NCBI GenBank assembly: GCA_002551355.1
Contig: NTHE01000010.1
Location: 62,001 to 126,000, forward strand
Source: Streptomyces sp. man185
GTDB taxonomy: Bacteria; Actinomycetota; Actinomycetes; Streptomycetales; Streptomycetaceae
Direction: 5' to 3'
Length of the DNA stretch: 64,000 nt
The notes beneath the pieces are model-generated. The model had not been told where the DNA came from. It did not search any database and saw only the letters and a list, made by a program, of their open reading frames with translations. This document shows, one piece after another, positions 31,201 through 39,912 of this stretch (position 1 is its first letter; each line of letters begins with the position of its first letter). A program made the translations under genes and the position numbers.

Positions 31201-33195
31201 ATGCACAACGAAGACAGGGCCGGCAGAGCGGACGACGGGGGTCCCGGGGGCCGCTGGGCGGACGACGCCCCCCGGACCGTGATCGACGGCCGCTACGAGC
31301 TGCTGGAGCCGATCGGCAGCGGCGGGATGGGCGAGGTCTGGAAGGCCCACGACCTGCGGCTGCGCCGGTTCGTCGCCGTGAAGGGCCTGCTCGACCGGAA
31401 CGCCATGACCGCGGGCACACAGACGGCGGCGATGCAGCGCGCGCGGCGCGAGGCGGAGGCCATCGCGAAGATCGAGCACCAGAACGTGGTGACGGTCCAC
31501 GACCAGGTCGAGACCGACAACCAGGTCTGGATCGTGATGAAGCTGCTCGAAGCGCGTTCCGTCGGGGACCTGTTGAGCCGCGAGGGGGTCCTCGCCGTGC
31601 CGAGGGCCGCCACCATCGGCCTCCAGGTCCTCCAGGGACTGCGGGCGGTCCACGCGGCCTCGGTCGTCCACCGCGACGTGAAACCCGGCAACGTCCTCGT
31701 CCGGGACGACGGCCTCGCGATCCTGGTGGACTTCGGCATCGCCACCTTCGAGGGCGCGGACCGGGTGACCCGGACCGGAAGCGTCATCGGCACCCCCTCC
31801 TACCTGGCGCCCGAACTCTTCGCCCCCGCCTCCCCGGGCCCCACACCGGCCTCCGACCTGTGGGCGCTGGGGGTCACGCTGTACGAGATGGTCGAGGGCC
31901 GCGTGCCCTTCGCCGGGCGCGAGGTCTGGGAGGTCCAGGAGAACATCCGGCAGTCCCCCGACCCCGTCCTCCGGTACGCCGGGCCCCTCGCCCCTGTCGT
32001 CCAGGGGCTGTTGATCACCGACCCCCGGGATCGCCTGGACGCGGCGACGGCGGAGGCGATGCTCCGCGAGGTGCTCGGGGATCCCGCCGCGCCGCACGGC
32101 GGCGGGGCCGCGTCGGCGACGCACCCGCCGACGGCCGTGCCGACGCCGGACCCCTCGACACCCGCTCTGAGCGCAGCCGTTCCACCCCCGGCACCTGCCG
32201 TTCCCAGGACCGCACCTCCGGCGGCGAGCGGTCCCCGCAGCCGCTACGGGGGCTGGAAGACTGCGGCGGCCGTGCTGTGCGTGGCGCTGGCCGCCGGCGC
32301 GGGCTGGCTGGTCTCGCAGGGCGGCGGCGAGGGCGGCGGGACCGACGACCGCGCGGGCTCGGCGCGGGGCCAGGGCGAGGGCCCGGCCGGCAGCGGCTCG
32401 CAGGAGCGGTGGAAGGACACGCACCCCACCCTGGAGATCGGCGTCAAGGACGACCAGCCCGGGCTGAGCAAGTTCGACAGGAAGACGCGTACGTACCGGG
32501 GTTACGACATCGACCTGGCCTACGCGATCGCCGAGAGCATGGGCTACGGCAAGGGCGAGGTCGCCTTCAGCACGGTCGCCACGGACTACCGGAGCACCGC
32601 GCTGAAGACCAAGCAGGTGGACCTGGTCATCGCGTCGTACAGCATCACCGACGACCGCAAGACCGCCTCGCCCGGCGGTTACAGCGTCGACTTCGCGGGC
32701 CCCTACTACGAGGCGAGCCGGGGCTTCCTGGTCCGCGAGAAGTCGGCCAAGTACACGATCAACGACTCCAGCGATCTGCGGGACCTGGGCGTCGAGGTGT
32801 GCACGGCGCGGGAGTCGACGTACGAGAAGGCGCTGCCGGAGCAGGGCTTCACCATGGCGAAGTCGCAGCCCAACACCTACCAGGACTGCCTGGACAAACT
32901 GCTGGACCCGAAGTCCGACGTGTACGCGGTGGCCTCGGACGACATCATTCTCGCCGGGTACGTCGAGGCCAACCGGGGCAAGGTGCGGCGGCTGGAGAAC
33001 ATCCAGGGCGCGGAGGGCTACGGGGTGGCGATGCGGCCGGGGACCCCGATCCTGAAGGGCGAGGTGTGCTCGGCGCTCCGGACGATCCTGGACGGCCGGA
33101 TCTGGGAGGACATGTACAAGGAGAACCTGTCGGGCCTGGTGGGCGACAAGAACCCGCCGGGCCGCCCGGACCTGACGGAGTGCGAGGGGCACTGA
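31201..33195 (+). CDS. Ser/Thr protein kinase fused to glutamate-type solute-binding domain
   Basis: The 664-residue protein joins a cytoplasmic Hanks-type kinase (about residues 20-280; GSGGMGEVWKAHD, Lys61, HRDVKPGN with Asp159, DFG Asp177) to an extracytoplasmic family 3 solute-binding domain (about 400-655). That domain starts LEIGVKDDQPG and includes RGYDIDLAYAIAESMG and DLVIASYSITDDRK. A Pro/Ala-rich linker and one membrane segment (about 355-375) lie between them. The layout suggests a receptor kinase that senses an amino acid, perhaps glutamate, outside and phosphorylates targets inside. Proteins of this design exist in other actinomycetes. The ligand is inference from family resemblance. 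Confidence 0.92.
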   Translation: MHNEDRAGRADDGGPGGRWADDAPRTVIDGRYELLEPIGSGGMGEVWKAHDLRLRRFVAVKGLLDRNAMTAGTQTAAMQRARREAEAIAKIEHQNVVTVHDQVETDNQVWIVMKLLEARSVGDLLSREGVLAVPRAATIGLQVLQGLRAVHAASVVHRDVKPGNVLVRDDGLAILVDFGIATFEGADRVTRTGSVIGTPSYLAPELFAPASPGPTPASDLWALGVTLYEMVEGRVPFAGREVWEVQENIRQSPDPVLRYAGPLAPVVQGLLITDPRDRLDAATAEAMLREVLGDPAAPHGGGAASATHPPTAVPTPDPSTPALSAAVPPPAPAVPRTAPPAASGPRSRYGGWKTAAAVLCVALAAGAGWLVSQGGGEGGGTDDRAGSARGQGEGPAGSGSQERWKDTHPTLEIGVKDDQPGLSKFDRKTRTYRGYDIDLAYAIAESMGYGKGEVAFSTVATDYRSTALKTKQVDLVIASYSITDDRKTASPGGYSVDFAGPYYEASRGFLVREKSAKYTINDSSDLRDLGVEVCTARESTYEKALPEQGFTMAKSQPNTYQDCLDKLLDPKSDVYAVASDDIILAGYVEANRGKVRRLENIQGAEGYGVAMRPGTPILKGEVCSALRTILDGRIWEDMYKENLSGLVGDKNPPGRPDLTECEGH

Positions 33196-33278
33196 GGCCC
33201 GGCGCTCCCTCCCCCGGACCGGGCTCGCGGCCCCCGGCCCGGGCTCACGGCTCCCCCGGTCACGGTTCCCGGCGCGGC

Positions 33279-33764
33279 TCACCGCTCCGGGAACCGCTCC
33301 CCGCACCGGCTGCAGAAGACCGGCGCGGGGTCCTGCGAGAGCCGCCCGCACTCGGGGCAGACCCGGTCCAGCAGGCAGGGCCCCTCGCCACCCTCGTACG
33401 CCCCGCTCGCCGGCGTGATCGCGAGGCCGGGGCGGCGGCGGTGAACGGTGAGGTAGGTGAGCCCGTCGGGCCCGGCGGCCAGCGCACGCCGGGACGTACG
33501 GGGCAGCCAGAGGACGACGCCGGGCCCGAGGACCAGGTCCAGGGCCCCGGCCCGGAGGCTCCCGCCGCCCTCCCGTACGACGAGGAGCACGTCGAGGACG
33601 TCCTCCTGGTGCTCACCGACCTCGGCGCCGGGCGGCAGCCGCACCAGATTGGCGTCCAGCTCCCGCCCCGGCTCGGCCAGCTGCCACAGCGCACCGCGCT
33701 CGTCGGAAGCGGCGGCGGCCAGCAGATCGTCGATGACGGCGAGGACCCGGGGAGCAGCGTTCAC
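33279..33764 (-). CDS. Cupin-like protein with C-terminal zinc ribbon
   Basis: The 161-residue protein has a cupin-type barrel (LVRLPPGAEVGEHQEDVLDV, LVLGPGVVLWLPRTSRRAL; about residues 35-115) and a short zinc ribbon with two CxxC pairs (CPECGRLSQ and FCSRCGERF; about 138-158). The barrel keeps a histidine in GEHQED but lacks a full classical cupin metal set. The function is unknown; a small regulatory or metal-sensing role is possible. The GTG at 33764 is chosen because upstream codons overlap the divergent pip promoter. The pip gene starts 60 bases away in the opposite direction. Confidence 0.78.
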   Translation of the reverse strand: MNAAPRVLAVIDDLLAAAASDERGALWQLAEPGRELDANLVRLPPGAEVGEHQEDVLDVLLVVREGGGSLRAGALDLVLGPGVVLWLPRTSRRALAAGPDGLTYLTVHRRRPGLAITPASGAYEGGEGPCLLDRVCPECGRLSQDPAPVFCSRCGERFPER

Positions 33765-33823
33765 GGCGCCCAGCCTACGCCGCTGCCGTAGGCTGTACGG
33801 CTCACACGAGGGAGGCGCTGGGG

Positions 33824-34801
33824 ATGGACCGGACACCGGACGACACGCTGTACCCGCCGATCGAGCCGTACGAGAACGGCATGCTGGACGTCGGGGACGG
33901 CAACCTCGTGTACTGGGAGGTGTGCGGCAACCCGGACGGCAAGCCGGCCCTGGTGGTGCACGGCGGCCCCGGCTCCGGCCGCACCACCCGCTCCCGCCAG
34001 TACTTCGACCCGGACCGCTACCGGGTGGTCCTCTTCGACCAGCGGGGCTGCGGCCGCTCGACGCCGCACGCGAGCGACCCGGCGACGGACATGCGGCACA
34101 ACACGACGGACCACCTGATCGCCGACATGGAACGCCTGCGGGAGCACCTGAACATCGACACATGGCTGCTGTACGGCGGCTCGTGGGGCTCGACCCTGAT
34201 CCTGGCGTACGCCGAGGAGCACCCGGAGCGGGTCACGGAGGCGGTGATCCCGGCGGTGACGACGACCCGCCGCAGCGAGATCGACTGGCTCTACCGGGGC
34301 GCGGGACAACTCTTCCCCGAGGCCTGGGACGCCTTCCGCGCGGGCGTCCCCGAGACGAGCGACCCGGCCGGACTGGTCGCGGCGTACGCCCGCCGCATGG
34401 AGAGCGAGGACGCCGCCGTACGGGAGAGGGCGACGGCCGACTGGTGCGCCTGGGAGGACGCGGTCCTCTCGATGGAGACGATCCCGGGCCCGGCCCCGTA
34501 CAGCAGCCGCCCGGACCGTGACCAGCAGGCGCTCGTGCGGATCTGCACCCACTACTTCGCCCACGGAGCCTGGCTGGAAGAGGGCCGACTCCTCGCCCGC
34601 GCCCACCGCCTGACCGGCATCCCGGCCGCCCTGATCCACGGCCGCTTCGACATCGCCGGCCCCCTGATCACCGCCTGGGAACTGAACCGCGTCTGGCCGG
34701 ACGCCGAGCTGACGATCATCGACAACGCGGGCCACATGGGCGGCACGGAGACCCGTCGGGCGGTGCTGCGGGCACTGGACGGGTTCGCCGGGAGGGGCTG
34801 A
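33824..34801 (+). CDS. pip: Proline iminopeptidase
   Basis: The 325-residue alpha/beta hydrolase should release N-terminal proline from peptides in the cytoplasm. It has the family oxyanion motif HGGPGSGRTT, FDQRGCGRSTPHAS, the nucleophile elbow GGSWGS (Ser120), the Asp loop HGRFDIAGP, and the His motif NAGHMGG. The length and motifs match peptidase family S33 proline iminopeptidases. The ATG at 33824 has GAGGGAGG upstream. A hairpin at 34875-34907 terminates the gene. Confidence 0.95.
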   Translation: MDRTPDDTLYPPIEPYENGMLDVGDGNLVYWEVCGNPDGKPALVVHGGPGSGRTTRSRQYFDPDRYRVVLFDQRGCGRSTPHASDPATDMRHNTTDHLIADMERLREHLNIDTWLLYGGSWGSTLILAYAEEHPERVTEAVIPAVTTTRRSEIDWLYRGAGQLFPEAWDAFRAGVPETSDPAGLVAAYARRMESEDAAVRERATADWCAWEDAVLSMETIPGPAPYSSRPDRDQQALVRICTHYFAHGAWLEEGRLLARAHRLTGIPAALIHGRFDIAGPLITAWELNRVWPDAELTIIDNAGHMGGTETRRAVLRALDGFAGRG

Positions 34802-34874
34802 CGGACGGCTCCGCGCACGCCCGGCCCGAAGGACCCGGGTGAAGCGCGGGGAAAGGACGCGGGACGACATGACA

Positions 34875-34907
34875 GGGCCCCGCTGGAGGGGGAACTCCGC
34901 GGGGCCC
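34875..34907. terminator. Bidirectional terminator between pip and csbD
   Basis: GGGCCCCGCTGGAG (34875-34888) pairs with CTCCGCGGGGCCC (34895-34907) with a single bulged T and a six-base loop. It lies between two convergent genes and can serve both. Confidence 0.75.
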
Positions 34908-34930
34908 GGTGTCGTCGCACGGTGACGGCG

Positions 34931-35104
34931 TCAGTCGGTCAAGGTGTCCTTGATCTTCTCCTTGGCCTGGCGGGCATCGCCCTTGGCCTGCTCCGCCCTG
35001 CCTTCGGCCGTCAGACGCTCGTTGCCGACGGTGCGCCCGGCGACTTCCTTCATCTTGCCCTTGGCCTGCTCGGTCTTGGCCTGGCTCTTCTCGTCGGCGG
35101 CCAT
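34931..35104 (-). CDS. CsbD-family stress protein
   Basis: The 57-residue, highly charged protein matches CsbD (AKTEQAKGKMKEVAGRTVGN, AEQAKGDARQAKEKIKD). Such proteins are induced in general stress (sigma-B-type regulons) and their biochemical role is not known. The ATG at 35104 follows GAGGTGAG; a GTG at 35113 would add three residues. Confidence 0.92.
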   Translation of the reverse strand: MAADEKSQAKTEQAKGKMKEVAGRTVGNERLTAEGRAEQAKGDARQAKEKIKDTLTD

Positions 35105-35311
35105 GTCACTCACCTCTCGCTGAGCTCGGCGTTGCTGTCCCCCACCGCCTGACCCCCGCAGCCCGCTTCAAACATGCCGTCCGGTGCCGGCCCCACGGGC
35201 GGTCACCGGGGCCCGAGGCCTGACCTGCTCACAGCAGGGCATACGGCGTAGCGCCGGGGAGACAGGCTCCAGCGGAACCGCCGCACGGCGGAGCAGACGT
35301 GGGGGGACCAG

Positions 35312-37051
35312 ATGGAGACCACCGTTCCGGAGAGAGGGACCGGCGGGCGAGGGGCGCCCGCTACCCGGCGCCCAGGCCGTTCCCCCGCCCTCTCCAGCGG
35401 CACCGCGAAGGCGGCGGCCCGGATCGGCGCCTTCGCCGTCTGCCAGGCGGCCGTCATCGCCGGGGCCGGACTGCTGATCACCGGGCCGGCTCAGGACCGG
35501 TGGCCGATGACCTCGGAGGACACGGCCGTCGAGGCGCTCGAAGACACCCGGACCGCCACCCTCAGCACGGCGTCATCGATCGCCTCCGCCCTGGGCGACA
35601 CCTCCACGGTGGTGGGCCTCACCCTCCTGGCCTGCCTCGCCCTGGTCCTGGTGCCCCGGCTGCCCCGGTGGCGCGAGGCGGTCTTCCTCGCCGTCGGGGT
35701 GTCGCTCCAGTCGGTGGTCTTCGTTCTGATCACCGCCTCCGTGGACCGGACGCGCCCGGAGGTGGAGCGCATGGACGACTCCCCGCCCACCTCCAGCTAC
35801 ACCTCCGGACACACCGGAGCGGCCACCGCGCTGTACGCCGGGCTCGCCGTCCTGGTCCTGTCCAGGGTCCGGGCCCCGTGGCGCAAGCCGCTCGCCGCAC
35901 TCCTGCTGCTCCTTCCGCTGCTCGTCGGGCTGGCACGGCTCTACCGAGGCATGCACCACCCCACCGACGTGGCCGGCGGACTGGCGAACGGCGCGCTGTC
36001 CCTGTTCGTCGTGGGCCGGGCCGTGCTCCCCGGGCACTCCTGGGTGGGCAGGCCCCCGGCCGACGCCATGGACATCGCCGTGGCCGCCGCCGAACAACGG
36101 CCGGCCCCGGCGCGCAAGGAGGCCGCCGTCATCGTCAATCCGACGGTGACCGACGAGGCCACCAGGGAGCAGCTGCGCCTGGTCCTCGCCCAGCACGGCT
36201 ACCGCGACACCCGGTTCGTCGACACCACCGCCGAGGACACCGGCGGCGGCCAGACGGCCGAGGCCCTGCGCACCGGGGCCGAGCTGATCGTGGTCTGCGG
36301 AGGCGACGGCACGGTCCGGGCCGTCGCGGACGCGCTGGCCGGCACCGGCGTCCCGCTGGTCCTCGTACCGTCCGGGACCGGCAACCTGCTGGCCCGCAAC
36401 CTGGACCTCCCGCTCAAACCCGCCGAGGCACTGGCGGCGGGCCTGACCGGCGAACCCCGCGCCCTGGACCTCGGCCGGATCGAGGGCGACGGATTCCCCG
36501 TCGTCCACTTCACCGCCATGGCCGGGGCGGGGCTGGACGCGGCGATGCTGGAGGAGACCTCGGACCGCGCCAAGTCGGCCCTGGGCTGGCCCGCGTACGT
36601 GCTGGCCGGGGCCAAGGGGCTGCGCGCTCCCCGGATGCGGCTGACCGTCAGCCTGGACGGCGGCCCGGAGCTGCACCGCACCGCCCGCATGGTCCTCCTC
36701 GCCAACATCGGCACGGTCCAGGCGGGCGCGGCGCCCGTGCCCGCCGCCAGGCCCGACGACGGCCTGCTGGACCTGGCGGTCTTCGACCCCCGTGGCGCGG
36801 GCGGCTGGCTGCGCGCGGCCGGGGTGCTGCTGCGCGGAAACGGAAGGGGCAGCGGAAGCGGAAGCCCCCGCACCGCGACGGACTCCGTCCGGGGCCCCGT
36901 CGAGTTCCACACCTTCCGCCGCGCCGAACTGACCTTCACCCGGCCGCAGCCGCGCGAGGTCGACGGGGACCCGGTGGGCCCCGGCCGGCGCCTCACCGCG
37001 GAGGTCCGGCCCGACGCCCTCACCGTCATGCTTCCCGCCCGGGAACACTGA
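35312..37051 (+). CDS. PAP2 phosphatase fused to diacylglycerol kinase-type lipid kinase
   Basis: The 579-residue fusion has a PAP2 membrane phosphatase domain (about residues 40-245) with SVDRTRPEVERM, SYTSGHTG and RLYRGMHHPTDV. The first Ser of the usual PSGH motif is read here as TSGH. It is followed by a DAGK catalytic domain (about 270-575) with VVCGGDGTVR and LVPSGTGNLLARN. Together they could interconvert phosphorylated and free lipid at the membrane, for example phosphatidate and diacylglycerol. The ATG at 35312 follows GGGGGGA. The stop overlaps the next gene start by one base (TGATG), so this begins a three-gene envelope operon. Confidence 0.93.
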   Translation: METTVPERGTGGRGAPATRRPGRSPALSSGTAKAAARIGAFAVCQAAVIAGAGLLITGPAQDRWPMTSEDTAVEALEDTRTATLSTASSIASALGDTSTVVGLTLLACLALVLVPRLPRWREAVFLAVGVSLQSVVFVLITASVDRTRPEVERMDDSPPTSSYTSGHTGAATALYAGLAVLVLSRVRAPWRKPLAALLLLLPLLVGLARLYRGMHHPTDVAGGLANGALSLFVVGRAVLPGHSWVGRPPADAMDIAVAAAEQRPAPARKEAAVIVNPTVTDEATREQLRLVLAQHGYRDTRFVDTTAEDTGGGQTAEALRTGAELIVVCGGDGTVRAVADALAGTGVPLVLVPSGTGNLLARNLDLPLKPAEALAAGLTGEPRALDLGRIEGDGFPVVHFTAMAGAGLDAAMLEETSDRAKSALGWPAYVLAGAKGLRAPRMRLTVSLDGGPELHRTARMVLLANIGTVQAGAAPVPAARPDDGLLDLAVFDPRGAGGWLRAAGVLLRGNGRGSGSGSPRTATDSVRGPVEFHTFRRAELTFTRPQPREVDGDPVGPGRRLTAEVRPDALTVMLPAREH

Positions 37052-38004
37052 TGGGGACGGCGACCCGGGTCCCGGTGACCCGTGACATGAGCGGGGAAGA
37101 GCTGTCCGGCGACGAGGCACTCGCGGCCCTGCGCCGCTACGGCCGCTGGCCACTGATGCGGGACGCTTTCGTGCGCTTCCGCTACGCCGACGGCTTCAGC
37201 CACGCCCGCGCGCTGGCCCTGCAGACGATCCTGGCGATCATCCCCCTGGTGATCGCCTTCGTCGGTCTGTCGGCCGAACTGCACACCGAGGGCGTGGGCC
37301 GGCTCGCCGAACTCACCATCCGCGGCATCAGCGAGGGCCCGAGCGCCGAGGTGGTGGACGACGCCCTCAACCGCAACCAGCAGAGCGACGGCGACGGGCC
37401 CGAGGTCGCCCTCTGGCTGGGGCTGGCGTTCTCCGTGGCCAACGTCACCACCGCGATGTGCCAGATAGAACGCGGGGCCAACCGGATCTACGGGGTGGAG
37501 CGGGACCGGGTCTTCCATCTCAAGTACCTGCGTGGTCTGGTGATGGCCCTGAGCGCGGGCATCCCGCTCGGCATCGGCTCCGTGATGATGGTGGCCGGCG
37601 GGGACCTCGTCGCGGCGGCTGCCACCGTGTACGGCTTGGGGGACACCGCCCGGGACACCTGGGACCTGCTGCGCTGGCCGCTGGGCTTTCTGCTCGCCCT
37701 CGTCTCGGCGAGCGCCATCTTCCGCCGCTCCCCGCGCCGCAAACAGCCCGGATACACCTGGCTGGCCTTCGGCGCGGCCCTCTACCTCGTCCTGTGGACG
37801 GCGCTGACCTGGCTCCTGAGCCTCTACCTCGGTATCAGCGGCTCCTTCGACACCGTCTACGGTCCGCTGAGCGCGTTCATGTCGCTGCTCCTGTGGGCCT
37901 ACCTCACCTCCATCGCCCTCTTCCTCGGGCTGGCCTTCGCCGCCCAACTGGAGGCGGCCCGCGCCCGCAGGCCCGGTCCGATCACCGCCGACCCCGGAGC
38001 ATGA
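37051..38004 (+). CDS. YihY/BrkB-family membrane protein
   Basis: The 317-residue protein has about six membrane segments and the family pattern DGFSHARALALQTILAIIPL, GANRIYGVERDRVFHLKYLR and FDTVYGPLSAFMSLLLWAYL. The family, once called ribonuclease BN, has no confirmed enzymatic role and is often found near lipid metabolism genes. It starts at the stop of the PAP2-kinase gene (TGATG) and is followed after one base by the next PAP2 gene. It may act as an envelope transporter or accessory factor, by context only. Confidence 0.92.
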   Translation: MGTATRVPVTRDMSGEELSGDEALAALRRYGRWPLMRDAFVRFRYADGFSHARALALQTILAIIPLVIAFVGLSAELHTEGVGRLAELTIRGISEGPSAEVVDDALNRNQQSDGDGPEVALWLGLAFSVANVTTAMCQIERGANRIYGVERDRVFHLKYLRGLVMALSAGIPLGIGSVMMVAGGDLVAAAATVYGLGDTARDTWDLLRWPLGFLLALVSASAIFRRSPRRKQPGYTWLAFGAALYLVLWTALTWLLSLYLGISGSFDTVYGPLSAFMSLLLWAYLTSIALFLGLAFAAQLEAARARRPGPITADPGA

Positions 38005-38005
38005 C

Positions 38006-38839
38006 GTGCCACGACCCCTCGCCGAACCTCCCACCCCGGGACCGGCCCCCGCATCGAGGGCGGGCCGGGACCGGACCCGCCGCGCCGACCGCCGCCTGGG
38101 CGTACGCCTGCTGGTGGCCGTCGGGGCGGGTGCGGCCGCGGCGGTGCCGTTCGCACTTCTCCTGATGCTCGTCGAAGGGACGTGGCCACCCCTTCAGCGC
38201 CTGGACGCGGGGGCGGCCCGCCGACTGCACGAACTGGCCCTGGACCACGCGGGATGGACGGCGACGCTCCGCTTCCTGTCCGACTGGGTGTGGGACCCCG
38301 CGACGCTGCGTACGGCGGTCGCCCTGCTCACCGGGTGGCTGCTCTACCGGCGCGCGTGGCGGCTCGCCGCCTGGGCCGCGACCACCGCGATCGGCGGCGC
38401 GCTGATCGGGGTGCTCGTCAAGGTCGTGGTGGAGCGGGCCCGGCCCTCGCTCCAGGACCCGGTGGCCCAGGCGCCCGGCTACTCGTTCCCCTCGGGCCAC
38501 GCGATGACGGCCACCACGTCGTGCGCCGTCCTCCTGCTGGTCCTGCTGCCGCTGGTGCCGCGCCGGTGGCGCGGGGTGTGCTGGGCCGCGGCGGGGATCT
38601 CCGTCCTGGGCGTCGGGTTCACCCGGATCGCGCTCGGCGTCCACTGGTTCAGCGACGTCATCGGCGGGTGGCTGCTGGGAGGGGCGGTCGTCGTCCTGAC
38701 CGGCTGGGCCTTCGAGGCGTGGCGGAGCGACGCGGGCCGCCCGCGTACGGACGTGTCGGAGGGGCTGGAGCCCGAGCTGACGGACGAGCGGCCGGAGCCC
38801 GAGGCGTACGGCACGGAGCCCGGCTCACGGGACCGGTGA
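38006..38839 (+). CDS. PAP2-family phosphatase
   Basis: The 277-residue integral membrane enzyme carries the three PAP2 motifs: KVVVERARP, SFPSGHAM with the catalytic His, and RIALGVHWFSDV. Likely substrates are phosphatidate, undecaprenyl pyrophosphate or similar lipid phosphates, with the active site facing outward. The GTG at 38006 lies two bases after the YihY stop and has GGAG nearby. It closes the three-gene operon that also includes the PAP2-kinase fusion, so the operon holds two phosphatase modules and one kinase module. The C-terminus is a Glu/Pro-rich tail. Confidence 0.92.
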   Translation: MPRPLAEPPTPGPAPASRAGRDRTRRADRRLGVRLLVAVGAGAAAAVPFALLLMLVEGTWPPLQRLDAGAARRLHELALDHAGWTATLRFLSDWVWDPATLRTAVALLTGWLLYRRAWRLAAWAATTAIGGALIGVLVKVVVERARPSLQDPVAQAPGYSFPSGHAMTATTSCAVLLLVLLPLVPRRWRGVCWAAAGISVLGVGFTRIALGVHWFSDVIGGWLLGGAVVVLTGWAFEAWRSDAGRPRTDVSEGLEPELTDERPEPEAYGTEPGSRDR

Positions 38840-38892
38840 CACCGGCCGGCCAGGGACACCGGCCGACCGCGGACACGATCACGGGGCCGGGA

Positions 38893-39378
38893 TCAGTAGC
38901 CCTGGCCCGCCAGGAAGGAGCCGAAGTCCAGCACCAGGGACCGGGCCTCGGAGACCTGGGCCTCGCGGTCCCCGTCCACCAGCACGAACATGCAGACGTC
39001 GGGTGCCGCCCGGACGACCCACATGGCGCGGTCGCCTTCCCGCAGCAGGCCGAGTTCCAGGTCGCTCCCGGTGACGACGTCGGAGATCACCTCGCGGCTC
39101 TCCCGGTGCCAGAACGTGCCCGCGATCCGCAGACCCCGGGGGTGAACGGCCTCCTCGCACACGGTGCACAGGGCCTCGACGTCGTCCGGATCCGCGCCCG
39201 CCGCGTCCTTCGCCATGGAGCGGAAGTACGGCCACCCGTCCTCGTCACCCCGCCCCGCGACGGCGAAGAAGCCCGCCTCGGCGGAGAACGCGGCGGCGGC
39301 GCGGGCCGGGGAGTCCTCCTCGCCGAGAGCCAGATGCGTGCGCAGGACCTCGCCCCACTGTTCGGTCACCGGAGACAT
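38893..39378 (-). CDS. Hypothetical protein
   Basis: The 161-residue cytoplasmic protein is unrecognised. It has alternating alpha/beta character with GDEDGWPYFRSMAKDAAG and DLELGLLREGDRAMWVVRAA, and ends LDFGSFLAGQGY. The ATG at 39378 has GGAAGGGA upstream, so expression is well supported. It is divergent from the small protein at 39582. Confidence 0.7.
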   Translation of the reverse strand: MSPVTEQWGEVLRTHLALGEEDSPARAAAAFSAEAGFFAVAGRGDEDGWPYFRSMAKDAAGADPDDVEALCTVCEEAVHPRGLRIAGTFWHRESREVISDVVTGSDLELGLLREGDRAMWVVRAAPDVCMFVLVDGDREAQVSEARSLVLDFGSFLAGQGY

Positions 39379-39581
39379 CGCGCGTCCCTTCCTTTCGTCG
39401 TCCTTCGCCGAGTGGACACCCCCGTGCCCGGCGGAACATCTCCTGCCCGGGTATCTCCCGGTCAGACCGGATCCATCCTCCCCGCCCGTACGAAATCAGC
39501 GCCCCGAGGTTCAGCTGCCGACGATCGGGCACACGTGGCAGACACCACGCTCCGACAACAGCACCAGGACAAGGAATCCCC
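39379..39581. promoter_or_regulatory. Divergent intergenic region
   Basis: The 203-base gap contains the promoters of the two flanking divergent genes. I see no strong palindrome or coding frame. GGACAAGGAATCCCC directly before 39582 includes the ribosome binding site of the small protein. Confidence 0.45.
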
Positions 39582-39824
39582 ATGATGGTCGTAGGAATAG
39601 TCGCCGTCTGCGCCGTTCTCCTCGTGCTCGCCTTCCTCGTGCCGCGCCTGTCGCGCCACCCGGAACGCGGCACACAGCGCACGCTGGGCGCGGGCTCGCG
39701 CGCCGGCGGCAAGGCCCCCGGCGTCCTGGGCCGCATCTTCAGCAAGCCGTTCCGCAGCAGCTCCAAGGCGGTCGGCAAGAGCGGCTCGGCCGGTCGCCGT
39801 GCCCGCGGCAACATGCCGTTCTGA
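39582..39824 (+). CDS. Small conserved basic membrane-anchored protein
   Basis: The 80-residue protein has one N-terminal membrane segment (MMVVGIVAVCAVLLVLAFLV) and a very basic tail containing RHPERGTQRTLGAGSRAGGK and GRIFSKPFRSSSKAVG. I recall closely similar small Streptomyces proteins placed in an uncharacterised DUF family. The tail is predicted to lie in the cytoplasm and could bind nucleic acid or phospholipid. A strong terminator follows. Confidence 0.8.
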   Translation: MMVVGIVAVCAVLLVLAFLVPRLSRHPERGTQRTLGAGSRAGGKAPGVLGRIFSKPFRSSSKAVGKSGSAGRRARGNMPF

Positions 39825-39854
39825 CCGTGGCGCTCAGGCGCACGGCCACCGCGG

Positions 39855-39889
39855 AAGGGGCCTCCCGCAGTAGTGCCGGGAGGCCCCTT
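39855..39889 (+). terminator. Rho-independent terminator
   Basis: AAGGGGCCTCCCG (39855-39867) pairs perfectly with CGGGAGGCCCCTT (39877-39889) over 13 bp with a nine-base loop, followed by CTTCTTG. It ends the small gene at 39582 and may also serve the convergent reductase gene. Confidence 0.88.
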
Positions 39890-39912
39890 CTTCTTGCCTT
39901 GTGCTCCCCGCC

